Shown: one piece after another, positions 1 through 8,757 of the stretch
Layout: each line of letters starts with the position of its first letter
Position numbering within the stretch: position 1 is the first letter of the stretch
NCBI GenBank assembly: GCA_008704415.1
Contig: VXIS01000532.1
Location: 1-19,967, forward strand
Source: Sphaerosporella brunnea
Lineage: Eukaryota; Ascomycota; Pezizomycetes; Pezizales; Pyronemataceae
DNA: 19,967 bases
Direction of reading: 5' to 3'
The notes under the pieces: generated by a model
What the model saw: the letters and a program-made list of their open reading frames with translations, nothing else
What the model was told of the DNA's origin: nothing
The model's database searches: none
Position numbers and translations under genes: made by a program

Positions 1-27
1 CCTCCAGCCTGTTCCCGACCCTCTCCG

Positions 28-2056
28 TTACACTCGTGTACTGGACAAACGGGGCTTTTTTCGCTTTTTTTCGATGCGTTGTTCCAAACGATGAATTGTA
101 GAAAGTAGACACACCGACTTTTGGTCTTCCCATTGAACGGCTAACACTCGGTTCCTTGCTGTGTATCCACCAGTCGCAGTATTCCATGCCAGAGCATCCC
201 CATCCATGTAGAACTTTTCTGGAAATGTGCGCGTTGTACCACACCCGCCAATACCTAATTCTCGTAGCTTCAATAGTAGTAGCACCATTGTAAACAAATT
301 ATCCATATATATTCGAAAGCTGTGACGTCGATATGGCAAGGACTTTGCGAGCTCATAGACTACAGCTTGCGTAGGGGCTAAATCACGATTATCGTCGCTA
401 CAGCTGTTTTGACCTGGCCGAGGTCGAGGGGTCTCCAACTCCGTGATACCAGCTCGCGGTGATGAAAATCTCCAGTCCCATGTGTAGCCAGTATGTGAGC
501 AGAGCGCAAAGATCTAGTTCCAATTGATTTAAACGCCTTTACAAACAGTTGTAGAATCAACGTGAACTTGAATACCTTGTAGCCCTGCTTAATTGGCTTG
601 CTCGGCATCTTGGTCCCATCCCGGGTCCGTCCAAAATACCGCACCATCATCACATCCGCAGTCATCACCGTGGGTGGCACGTAACAGTCCTTGAACCTCC
701 TTCTCAAGTTGCTGTTCAAGGGTTCAACCTTTTTAAACCACTCTTCCTCGGGTAGTGCCTCCTCTTGTGGTTCATAAATGTGTAAGTACCGCTTAATTTG
801 CTGGTATCGCACCAGCGATAAGCCTTGTTTGAGGATGTCCCGCGGTCGACAACCGCGGGGCTGCATATCTTGGAGGGAACCGCAGAACGGTCTTTTCGCT
901 CGCCCATTTGCCCTCCAGAAATCCAATGGCGAACGCAATTGCCATACACCAATTATGATGGATAGACAGAAAAAAAGCTTGATCTCACGCACGGTTACAG
1001 GTTTCCATGCTCGAGGACGAAATCCAGACCGTGGAGGTACGACGTGCATCTCTGCATAGGTATTTGTATTGCGGACTATGGTTCTCCAATCGCTTTCCCT
1101 CCATAGAAGGGAGAACCATGCAAGCGGAGACTTCTAAATCAGTCCATTAAACCTCACGTTCTGTGTCGTGGCTCGTAATCGTGACATACCAAATTTGTAT
1201 TGAAGTCAGCCGGTAGCCGCACCTCTTCTCTTCGGAGGTCATCATCAGTCACCGGCTCATATTTCTTATCCTCCCAGTCCTTTTCAGCCTCCTTTCTGGT
1301 CTTTTCCTGGGCTTGCGCATCACCACCGCCGTCCCGACCACCGCTCCGACCACCTCCCCGACCACCTCCCCAACTACCGCCACCACCGCTCCGGCCACCG
1401 CACTGATTACCACCTCCACCACGGCCTCGACCACCACCCCGACTACCGCCCCGACCCCTGCCCCGACCCCTGCCCTGACCCCTGCCCTGACCCCCGCCCC
1501 GACCTCCGCCCCGACCACCGTCCCAACCACCGCCCCGACTACCGCCCTGACCACTGCCCCGACCACCGCCCCAACCACCGCCACCACCATCGCAACCACC
1601 GCCCTGATCACCGCCTCCACCACCGCCTCCACCACTGCCTCCACCACCGCCTCTACCACTGCCTCCACCACTGCCTCCACCACTGCTTCTGCCACTGCCG
1701 CGTCCTCCACCACTACCTCTACCGCTGTAGCTTCTACAACCATTTTGCTTTTTCTCTGGGATCCCTGTTTGAATGTGATTTCCTCGAGCTTCTCGATCAA
1801 TCGCAGCGTCAATCGCAGTGTCTGTCACCACATTTCTTACTGCTTTTGGTCCGGAACCAAAAGCCTTCTTAACGTCCTTCCATGCCTGTTTGCTCTTTTC
1901 CTTATCTTGTACAGTAGCTAATTGTTCTTGCACAACAATTATTGGCTGTCCACACTCGCAGACACCGTCCCTTTCACTAGTGGTAGTCCTACTAGCATTT
2001 TCTTCTGCCGGACCGTCTGAAAACTTGCGCTTCCGAGACCGCAACGTTGGTGGCAT
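28..2056 (-). CDS. piggyBac-like transposase with Gly/Arg-rich N-terminal region, C-terminally incomplete
   Basis: Three minus-strand exons are inferred: 2056-1190, 1133-576 and 513-28. Intron 1 (1189-1134, 56 nt) has a GTATGT donor and CTGAT branch-like site. Intron 2 (575-514, 62 nt) runs GTATTC to CTAG. Splicing restores continuous DDE_Tnp_1_7 similarity: SPLAWFSLL, then WKPVTVREIKLFF, RRRFKDCYVPPTVMTADVMM, FGRTRDGTKMPSKPIKQGYK joined to IFALCSHTGYTWDW, and finally RIYMDNLFT and LRELGIGGCGTTR. The product is about 636 aa: a basic NLS-like start (LRSRKRKF, residues 5-12), a Gly/Arg/Ser-rich tract at roughly residues 110-250, then the transposase core. An upstream in-frame ATG at 2221 would add 55 residues; 2056 is preferred because the basic motif follows it. 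The TAA at 28-30 cuts the protein before the third catalytic Asp and the C-terminal domain. The first catalytic Asp position appears to be Ser (ALCSH), while the Asp of MDNLFT remains. The copy is probably inactive as read here. Confidence 0.75.
1319..1733. repeat. Degenerate 12-nt-periodic CCACCGCC/CCCCGAC tract encoding Gly/Arg-rich protein
   Basis: About 415 bp of strongly strand-asymmetric DNA: C-rich on +, G-rich on -. It is made of degenerate units such as CCACCACCGCCT, CCACTGCCTC and CCCCGACCCCTG. On the minus strand it is the coding sequence for GGG, GGR, RGG and SGG repeats in the transposase N-terminal region. It is stop-free in other frames too, which produces an A/T/P-rich shadow frame on + that is not treated as a gene. 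Confidence 0.85.
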
Positions 2057-2221
2057 AGCGCCGTGTGAGGTGGCAATGCTGGAAAACCGCAATTCGGTGA
2101 CGCAACGGGTGTACGAGGGTTGGACGGTTTGAAAGCGGTGGATGCGACAATTCCGGCGAATCAAGAATCGAGTCAAACGGATAAAAACTGCACAAGTTAG
2201 AGGTCTGGAGGTCACGGTCAT

Positions 2222-2773
2222 CCGCTGGCACTGCGGGTTTTTAGTTACCAGTTGCCGGTCGCACTTTATGAAAAGCGCCGAGAGAGTTTGATCCGGGGGG
2301 CTTTGGATAACACGTCGGGGATCTTGGGGGCGCGGTGTGGGGGGAGAGGCGGTTAGGGGCGAATGGTTGAACGGGGGGTGGATCGTGGGATGGTGGGTTG
2401 TGGCAACTCAAGCGGGCAGTTTCGCTCACACACGGTCACTCAGACATGAGGTTGAACAAGCCAATGACGTGCACGCACTAATATCGGTAGTTTCAAAGTT
2501 GGTGGGGTGTATGCGTATGCAGCTTTATTAACACTATAGGGGATATCACCCATCCCGAGCGTATGTATTCTTTGCAGCAGATCGCAATCGCAAACTGCGC
2601 ATGCGTGTGGCTTGGCAGTGTCGTGTTAATCTTCGGTGGAAAATGAGGTCACTCGCACCAATTGCAAATGCAAGTTGTGGATCTGGAAAGGCTGTAGACA
2701 TCTCTCCAACTGAACGGCATACACATTACATACCGTGAAGCTAGCACGTGAGCGTTTATACCTGCTGCTTACA
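2222..2773. other. Gene-free stretch upstream of the transposase
   Basis: No convincing gene. It probably holds the transposase promoter and the unidentified right end of the piggyBac element. The 2320-2400 part is G-rich on +. The 11-mer TTACATACCGT at 2726-2736 recurs exactly at 2769-2779, where it overlaps the left end of the adjacent MITE. Confidence 0.5.
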
Positions 2774-2973
2774 TACCGTAAAAACTCGGGAATCAGAGAC
2801 CCCTCCAGATCTGGTTAGCGGCAGATAATTGCCTTATAGGGAAACTTTTAAGCTTACCAAGGAGGGTTTTTGTTTTTGCTGACTTCCTTTTGGAGATATT
2901 AAATTCCCTATGAGGCAATTCTGTGCCGCTAACCAAATCTGGAGGGGTCTCTTATTCCCGAGTTTTTACGGTA
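2774..2973. mobile_element. MITE with about 70-bp terminal inverted repeats and TA target duplication
   Basis: The arms 2773-2843 and 2904-2974 are reverse complements with about five mismatches in 71 bp. The outer end is CCGTAAAAACTCGGGAAT on the left and its exact complement on the right. Each end is bordered by TA (2774-2775 and 2972-2973), consistent with a Tc1/mariner/pogo-type target duplication. The roughly 60-bp centre carries no coding potential. Because the flanking bases are palindromic (ATA...TAT), the duplication cannot be fixed more precisely than TA. A non-autonomous mariner-like element is the best reading; superfamily assignment is inference. Confidence 0.88.
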
Positions 2974-3298
2974 TCATGATAAATAGTAGCTCTACCTGCA
3001 GCCTAAAATTCGAGCTCGAAAAAGGTGGAGCATTGATTTTTGCCTGCAACTTTAAACTTCGGACGAGATTTTGCATGGATGCCAAATTTTGATGTCGAAT
3101 TCTCTACCTATTGTATGAAAGCATTGTTCATCAACGCCGAATTATTTGCATGTTTCATCGCCTGCGATCCACAACGTGGAACTGCAGATTCGCATCCCGC
3201 ATTTGGCTGCACGCCATCATTAGGGTGAATCAATCGAGCGATATTTTTAGTGTTGGCAAATAGCCAGCGATCCCACGATGGAGTATCTAGAGCACCAT

Positions 3299-3392
3299 CC
3301 CCTTCTCCGTTTTCACGACAATCTTTAGTGTGTCAACGGCTTAGTCAACGCATTTTTAAGTTGTGTCGTGAAATTCGCCGCCGGAGAACGGG
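3299..3392. repeat. Short imperfect inverted repeat
   Basis: CCCCTTCTCCG (3299-3309) pairs with CGGAGAACGGG (3382-3392) with one mismatch. TTTCACGACA (3311-3320) pairs perfectly with TGTCGTGAAA (3364-3373). The right arm has an 8-nt insertion between the two blocks. It could be a decayed MITE or a cruciform-forming site upstream of chz1; no target duplication is evident. Confidence 0.45.
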
Positions 3393-3483
3393 ATCAGAAA
3401 TTAATGTGGGGTGATAGATATTTCTGTAGCCTTATCGAAATCTCAACGGCTGAATCACCATTGCCACTTGCATGAGTGACCGA

Positions 3484-3509
3484 CCAATGATGCAGCTGGA
3501 AAACACGTG
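3484..3509 (+). promoter_or_regulatory. CCAAT box and CACGTG E-box upstream of chz1
   Basis: CCAAT (3484-3488) and the palindromic CACGTG (3504-3509) lie 150-180 bp before the chz1 start. CCAAT is the core of HAP/NF-Y sites and CACGTG of bHLH sites. The motifs are seen; binding is inferred. Confidence 0.4.
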
Positions 3510-3662
3510 AACCAAGCGCGCAGCTAGCAAATCTTGGCGGGGCAAACACCACACAGCTCCCCGTTCCCTCGTTTCTCCACGACTTACCTTTCATCCACCT
3601 TAACCGCCAACCACATTCTCAATCCCTCTTTTCACTCTCTTTCTTAACCTCTCTGACAAACA

Positions 3663-4217
3663 ATGTCCGACGCTAAGACCACCGAGACTACTATCACCGA
3701 GCAGGTTCCCGACAAGGGCAAGGGCAAGGCTGTCGAGCCCGTCGAGACTGAGGACGAGTCCTCGGCCGACGAGATGGGCGACGTAAGTTTTTCTTTTTTC
3801 ATTTTTTTTTTCAGGAAATTTGTGTCCGCTGCTAACGTTTTGTTCCGCTGCTTAGGAGACTCACATGGAGGATCACGAAGGTACACCACCGCCAGCCCCC
3901 AAAGCAAATGAATCGAGACCGAAAACTGCATGATTCCGGCCCAATTCCACGGCCGGGCGCACTGCCGGCGCACGCCTACAACCATAATGAAAATTCGAAC
4001 GTCCATGCTAACAAATTGTGCTGCGACAGAGGAAGAGGACGACCTCACCGAGATTGACACCAGCAACATCATCACCTCCGGCCGCCGCACCCGTGGCAAG
4101 GCCATCGACTGGTCCAAGGTTCAGGAGGACCAGATGATTGATGATGACGAGGATGATGATGAGGAGTACGAGCCCAAGGAGCCCGAGCACGACGATATCA
4201 TGGACACCACCAAGTAA
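3663..4217 (+). CDS. chz1: Histone H2A.Z-specific chaperone Chz1
   Basis: Three exons are inferred: 3663-3782, 3856-3880 and 4030-4217, encoding 110 aa. Intron 1 (3783-3855) has GTAAGT, a GCTAACG branch site and TTAG. Intron 2 (3881-4029, 149 nt) has GTACAC, GCTAACA and ACAG. The middle exon is only 25 nt. The spliced protein carries the diagnostic CHZ motif at roughly residues 53-71 (LTEIDTSNII, then GRRTRGKAIDW), framed by acidic runs (EEEEDDLTE, IDDDEDDDEEYEP). Chz1 is a small, largely disordered nuclear chaperone that binds H2A.Z-H2B dimers and delivers them for SWR1-dependent exchange; fungal homologues are of similar length. The start is the first ATG after a pyrimidine-rich leader. It is convergent with the HMG-box gene. 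Confidence 0.92.
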
Positions 4218-4735
4218 ACAATGGCGAACGACACATAAAAGCGACTACCTCACCACATCTTTCTCTCATCGCGCAGTATAGTTGGTATCATTATGGCGTT
4301 CTTTCTTCCCTTTCTTTGATTGCGGGCGTGGGATTGCTGTGGTGTTTAATCGTCAGATATTTGTTGCTTGTCTCTTTGTAGCTTCCAGCATGGCTGAATC
4401 AAAAAATATACTTGAGAACAGAATAACTCCAAGTTGATATCTGTTTTTCTTTTTGGGTTGTTCTATTCATTTCCAGCTTATTATGGCGATAGTGTGTGTG
4501 TATGTGTGTTCACAGGATGTTCTGTGAGATTTCTGGGACGAAAAGATGCACGCAAATGCAAAGCACGCAAATGCAAACCATAGTGTTTTGCTGTAAATGT
4601 CATGGAGCCAGCTTTTTCCATGATATGAAGTATACAATAACTCTTGTGTAGATATTCCAAAATCCGCCAGCAGCCATAAACGCCATTCGCCTCTTTTGCT
4701 CCCGACTTGATATTCCCATCATCAACACGCTTCAA
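4218..4735. other. Convergent 3' region between chz1 and the HMG-box gene
   Basis: No gene. It should hold both 3' UTRs. It contains a short GT microsatellite (about 4491-4510) and a perfect 15-bp tandem duplication (4548-4577). Confidence 0.6.
4548..4577. repeat. Perfect 15-bp tandem duplication
   Basis: GCACGCAAATGCAAA occurs twice head to tail (4548-4562 and 4563-4577) in the probable 3' UTR of the HMG-box gene. Confidence 0.9.
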
Positions 4736-6929
4736 CTAAGTAGGAAATCCTCTAAGGTTCCTTACCATCTCCCTCACCTCAAACTCCAGTCTTTGAATCA
4801 CCTTCTCGCCCCATTCTCTCGCTCCCGTCGCCTTCCTCACAAACACTATTTTCCCGCCATCTCTGGTGTCCACCGTATCCGCCGTCCCGACCGCCGCCAC
4901 TGCCATTCCTGCCTGTTCTTCCTCCGGCAGCGTTTGCACATAAATAGTCAAATCCGGGCCGACGCAACTCCTCCACACAGTAGCACACCACTGCCAATGC
5001 TCCAGCGGACTTAGCCCATCCGGTGAGAGTCGTAGCGCGGCGGCATCGGACCGGGAAAGGATGTACCGGTTTATCAATACCAGCTGCTGAGCGTTTGTAG
5101 CGATGCTTTTGATCTCGGAGGACTTGGACCGCCAGGATGCGACGTGGTTCAAGTAGCGCGCTGCGTCCACGTCGTCTGTTTCTTTGTCCTTTTCCGGGCC
5201 GGCGCCGCCGGAGAGGAGGCCCTCGAGGAAGGCTTCCGAGAAGACGGTGAGGTCGTCGGGTTCGTCGATGAGATAGACGGGCGATGTTTTTTCGAGCTCG
5301 GAGGAGAGCGAGTGCGCAAGGCTGGAGACTATGTCGACATCGTCGCCTTCGATGGAGACTATGGGCATGCGTGTTACCGCAGGGGTGTTGAAGGGTGGGA
5401 CTGAGGGGATGGATATTGGAGGACAGATCCGGTTAATTGCGTAGATCTTTTTGAAAATGGGGACGGCTTTTATGGAGAGGATTTCGGTGATGTTGAATTG
5501 CGTGAGCCGGTGGTCGTTGTCTGGATCAAGAGCAGTTGAAGGCGACTCGTGGTCGAAGCTGCCCTGTCGTAGGTATGGATCGATGTTGGGGTCGCTGAGC
5601 TGAGTGGAATATATGCTCTGTGGGAGAATTGAGGAGGAAGCCGAAGATATGGTCGGGTTGAGCTTGCGTCGTTTTGAATGGAGCTGTAGACTGGTGTCTA
5701 TCATGTCGTCGTCCTCATTCCGTAGACCTAGCTGTAGCAAGGCCTCGATACCAGCGGCTACCCCATTTCCACTGCTCGCGCTTGCGTTAGATGCACCGTC
5801 ATCTGGACATGGACCATTCCCTCTGGAAGATGATGCTGTCGTGTCTTGAGCCGCATGTGGAGGTCTCCTTGCAGCTACTGGAGTTGTGGGTGTTTGTCCA
5901 GTGGAGAGAGCACCGGTCAGGCCGCCACAGTTTGGACATACCGCGGATTCCAGTGCAGGTGCAGGTAATGTTGGGTCCGGGGAAGTTGTCGCAGTGTTCT
6001 TTTTACTGCTCCGCCGCGGTTGATACCGATACTGCGGGTATCGCTGAAGATGCTGGCGCTTCTCTTCCTGCAGAATCGTTAGCAAGAAATCCTTCAAGTT
6101 AATCCAATGATCAATGCCGACGGACATCTGCGTGACTCTGCCATACGGCCTTATCATTATCACCAAGACCCTTCCACATCTGCCCAATGATTTTTGAGAT
6201 TTCCGGATTCGGCTTCCCAGGGTTTTGTGCAACAACTGCAGCATGGTGATGCTGCCGGAAGAGAATAAAAGCTGCATGAGATTTGTTAGTTATTGCTTCG
6301 CTTTAACAAGACCGCTCATGCATTGAGCAGCATGACATGCTCGCACAATCGTGCGTGCGAAGTTTGGACTAACCGTTCCGTGGCCTCGGAATTCTGGTTG
6401 GCGCCTGGCAGAGGCAAATGGAATGTGGTGATGCCGAGGCCATTCCGAAGTCTGAGGTCATTGCTGTCACAGTGATTGGGTCCGTCAAGGGAATTGTGAC
6501 TGCCGGGATTTCAGGCTCGTTTTTTGAAGGGTGTGGGTCAGTGGCCGACTGGACGGACATGGAAGTTTGTTGCGCCGATTCAAACTGCTGCCTCCCTTGC
6601 TGCTGTTGTGGATGTTCTCGTCCACTCCCAATCGGGTCTGCAGGCATGTGCTGACGCCCACTGGCCGTATCCGCGGCTTGCTGTAACGCTGCTACTGCCC
6701 GCGCTTGATGGGAAATCGGGTCATGCGGTACAACCATGGCATCGATATCAGCCGCTGATATGGGAGTGTGCGTCGTCAAGGACAAGCTGGCAGCCGATAT
6801 GTTGTTGCGCGCATGGGATGCGTGATGATGGTGGTGGTCCTCCAAGAGGCTCAGAACACCGACATCTTCCTCATCTACGTGGACGGCGGCGGCAACAGCA
6901 GACGTGAGTGCTGCCGGTGCCTCCGACAT
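4736..6929 (-). CDS. HMG-box (MATA/Rox1-type) transcription factor
   Basis: Three minus-strand exons are inferred: 6929-6374, 6271-6126 and 6067-4736, encoding 677 aa. Intron 1 (6373-6272, 102 nt) has GTTAGT, ACTAAC and CAG. Intron 2 (6125-6068, 58 nt) has GTCCGT, GCTAAC and CAG. Splicing yields an HMG box at residues 179-252: RIPRPRN joined to AFILFRQHHH, NPEISKIIGQMWKGL, VWQSHAD joined to EEKRQHLQRYPQYRYQPRR. The N-terminal 178 residues are His/Gln/Ala-rich and low complexity, with an HHHHH run. The C-terminus (about 588-677: LEHWQWCATVW, GPDLTIYV) resembles a conserved tail I recall from filamentous-fungal HMG-box regulators. The protein is expected to be a nuclear DNA-binding regulator; its targets are not readable here. 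An in-frame TAG just upstream supports the ATG at 6929. It cannot be assigned to one named orthologue. Confidence 0.88.
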
Positions 6930-7703
6930 AGCCTCTCCTACTCTTTTATTCTACCCGCAGCCGCAAACCACGCACCTCCGGCACCTCCGGTACCGCCAGC
7001 TTCCGTCAAACTTGATCTGTGCTCTGTCGCACAGTGGTATGCCAGGCTCTGTCACTGACTGTATTTTTGCACGCAGTGCTTGGAGTTTCTCTGCGAGAGG
7101 TATGGGGCCACGCGTACAGCGCGGAAGCTGTCGTTGGAGGGCGGCGGGACGAACAAGTTTGCACCGGCCAACAGAGGGAATGAACGTCGCAGGGAGACAG
7201 CGGTGGAAGAGAAAGACCTAGAGCACATGAAATAAGTGGCTGAGCGGCATAGTGAGGTTGTTGATGGTAGCCTGACTTACGTCTCGCTGGTCGGGGCGCA
7301 TGAATGGCGGGTAGAGTGAGATCCGCCGAAGTTGATCGTTCGCGCGCACAATTTGTGGGTTTTATCTAGCAGGGATGTTTGGTTTGGTGTAGCGTAGTGT
7401 GATGCGTTGAGGACAAAACGTCATGCCGAATACGCCGCGAACTGTGTTTTGCTGGTGAGCATTCGAGACAGCTTCGAATTCAACGCCGCTGCATGGCGAA
7501 GACGCTCGCTTTTTTGGCAATTCTTGCATGTATTGTATACTCAGAAAATGCGTTTCCATTGATACATATAACTATCAGCGATGGAGCCCTCTGCTGGGAC
7601 TGATCTTCAAGATGTATAATAAGTAGCGAAGTAACTCCTCAATGCGCCAAAAGAAAGAAAAGACTCCAACCGCGAGCAAACAGCTTCAAACAGTCAAAAA
7701 AAA
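6930..7703. other. Upstream region of the HMG-box gene and 3' flank of the hydrolase gene
   Basis: Both neighbours are on the minus strand, so this holds the HMG-box promoter and leader and the region upstream in transcription terms of it, running to the hydrolase 3' end at 7704. Frames here are short and motif-free. No gene is seen. Confidence 0.5.
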
Positions 7704-8757
7704 TCACAGCAGATATTTTACAGCCTCTTCGGCCATGATTTCATGCTCTCTTGCTCCGAGATGCATCGAATCCCTACCAGAGAGTCAGTTTACGCCTTGG
7801 TACGAGGCGGGAAACACACTCACCACCACATGAGATACTTTTCAAGGTGGTCACACTGTGTCCCATTTTCCTTCAAACATGTGTCTCTGACATCTTGCCA
7901 GCCACCTCTCTCCCCGCTTCTCAGGGTTTCCATAAACCACTGGCCAGCATCCCAAAGCATCACTCTTCCTCCCTTCCAATATCTTGCCCTTTTTTTCTAG
8001 GCCTTCGTTCCACTTCCGCCTTGTGAAGACTGAAGTCTTCAATGCTTCGCCGGCGGTGTCATTCTGGAGCCTGTACTTGGTCCATCGTCCTGCAAGCTTC
8101 AACATAAGTGCGTGGCCCCCCAAAGCACAAACCTTCCCGGACAATGCGTACACGTCAATAGCCGTGGGCACCAAAACCTGCGGAGGATTCGCCCAATGTC
8201 TGGCGACCCGTCCAATATGGTCAAACATAGAGTCCAGGCTTGCCTCCACGGCGCTGCTGGCATCCTTTCTATCCATATACGAGAATTTCCACATGTCATT
8301 GGTGCCGAACAACAAAGCGAACAAACTCGACCGTTCCGGACCGAACCCGTTGTTACGAGCCTTCATCTCAAACTCAATCCATCTGTCCACCTGATCCCTG
8401 AGGTCCGGTGATGATGTGTTAGACACTACGTTGTCGATCACCGAGCCGACGAAACCCTGTGCCGAAGCCAAGGGGGCAAAGGAGTCGCAAGAGGCATAAA
8501 GGTTTTGGCAGAGGCTTGCCGCCCAGTTTGGGCTCGGTCCGTTACCGCGCCGGCGGGTATCGGCAGATGGGATGGCGCTGGATTCGTCCCCGAAGATGAC
8601 GATGCGATTGGGCAGGAGGCCAATTGCGAGATACACGTCAAAAACACAGCCAAGCTTGATTTGGGGTACTATCTAATCCTTCCTGTAGCGTATCTTCAAC
8701 CCTCTGTAAAACAAGCAACACCGCAGCGGTGGTGCAGAAGCGGGTTCGGGCCTTCAT
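7704..8757 (-). CDS. Secreted SGNH/GDSL-type esterase, frame broken at an A7 homopolymer
   Basis: A minus-strand gene with family blocks in order: RIVIFGDESS (block I), FALLFGTNDMW (block III, GxND) and YLMWWDSMHLG (block V, DxxH). The last exon (7773-7704, ending TGA) joins through a 50-nt intron (7823-7774; GTGAGT, CTGAC, GGTAG), completing WW-DSMHLG. The long middle frame (from RIVIFGD to RRKWNEGLEKK) changes frame at a homopolymer (7990-7996, T7 on +). Beyond it the family sequence continues one frame over (RVMLWDAGQWF, GTQCDHLEKYLMWW). One extra base there explains the break: a real disabling mutation or a sequencing error. The start is uncertain: no in-frame ATG precedes block I, but an ATG at 8757 begins a hydrophobic signal-like stretch (RFCTTAAVLLVL) that can be joined in frame by a 46- or 49-nt intron. 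Block I reads GDES rather than GDSx, so the nucleophile position is shifted or substituted. Substrate is not predictable. Confidence 0.65.

Larger units (their letters stand above)
1..2221 (-). mobile_element. piggyBac-superfamily DNA transposon (one end outside window)
   Basis: The stretch is occupied by a minus-strand gene encoding a piggyBac-like transposase. Its 3' part and that end of the element lie beyond position 1. No terminal inverted repeat with the TTAA target duplication typical of piggyBac could be assigned on the right; TTAA occurs at about 2528 and 2622, but neither is preceded by a GGG-type element end. The right boundary is therefore unknown and 2221 is only the limit of the longest reading frame. 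Piggybac ancestry is supported by the protein; the element limits are inference. Confidence 0.7.
2975..3662. other. Gene-free stretch with the chz1 promoter at its right end
   Basis: No gene is supported; short frames at 2910-3228 lack any recognisable motif. The last roughly 180 bases look like promoter and 5' leader: CCAAT at 3484-3488, an E-box CACGTG at 3504-3509, then pyrimidine-rich sequence from about 3545 to 3655 leading into ACAAACAATG. Confidence 0.55.

Noticed and set aside
1078..1119. 10-bp perfect inverted repeat ATGGTTCTCC with a 22-nt loop
   Set aside because: It lies wholly inside transposase exon 2, is not at an element end and has no target duplication; probably chance.
1313..1921. 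Long + strand frame rich in Thr, Ala and Pro, mucin-like
   Set aside because: It is the complement of the Gly/Arg-rich transposase coding tract; the G/C-biased repeat has no stops in several frames, and the minus-strand frame is the one that splices into recognisable transposase.
2910..3228. Two overlapping 60-codon + strand frames
   Set aside because: The first begins inside the MITE arm, and neither shows coding features.
6903..6960. + strand GTGAGT...CCCGCAG resembling a fungal intron
   Set aside because: It overlaps the start of the minus-strand HMG-box gene, and the frames on either side carry no motif.
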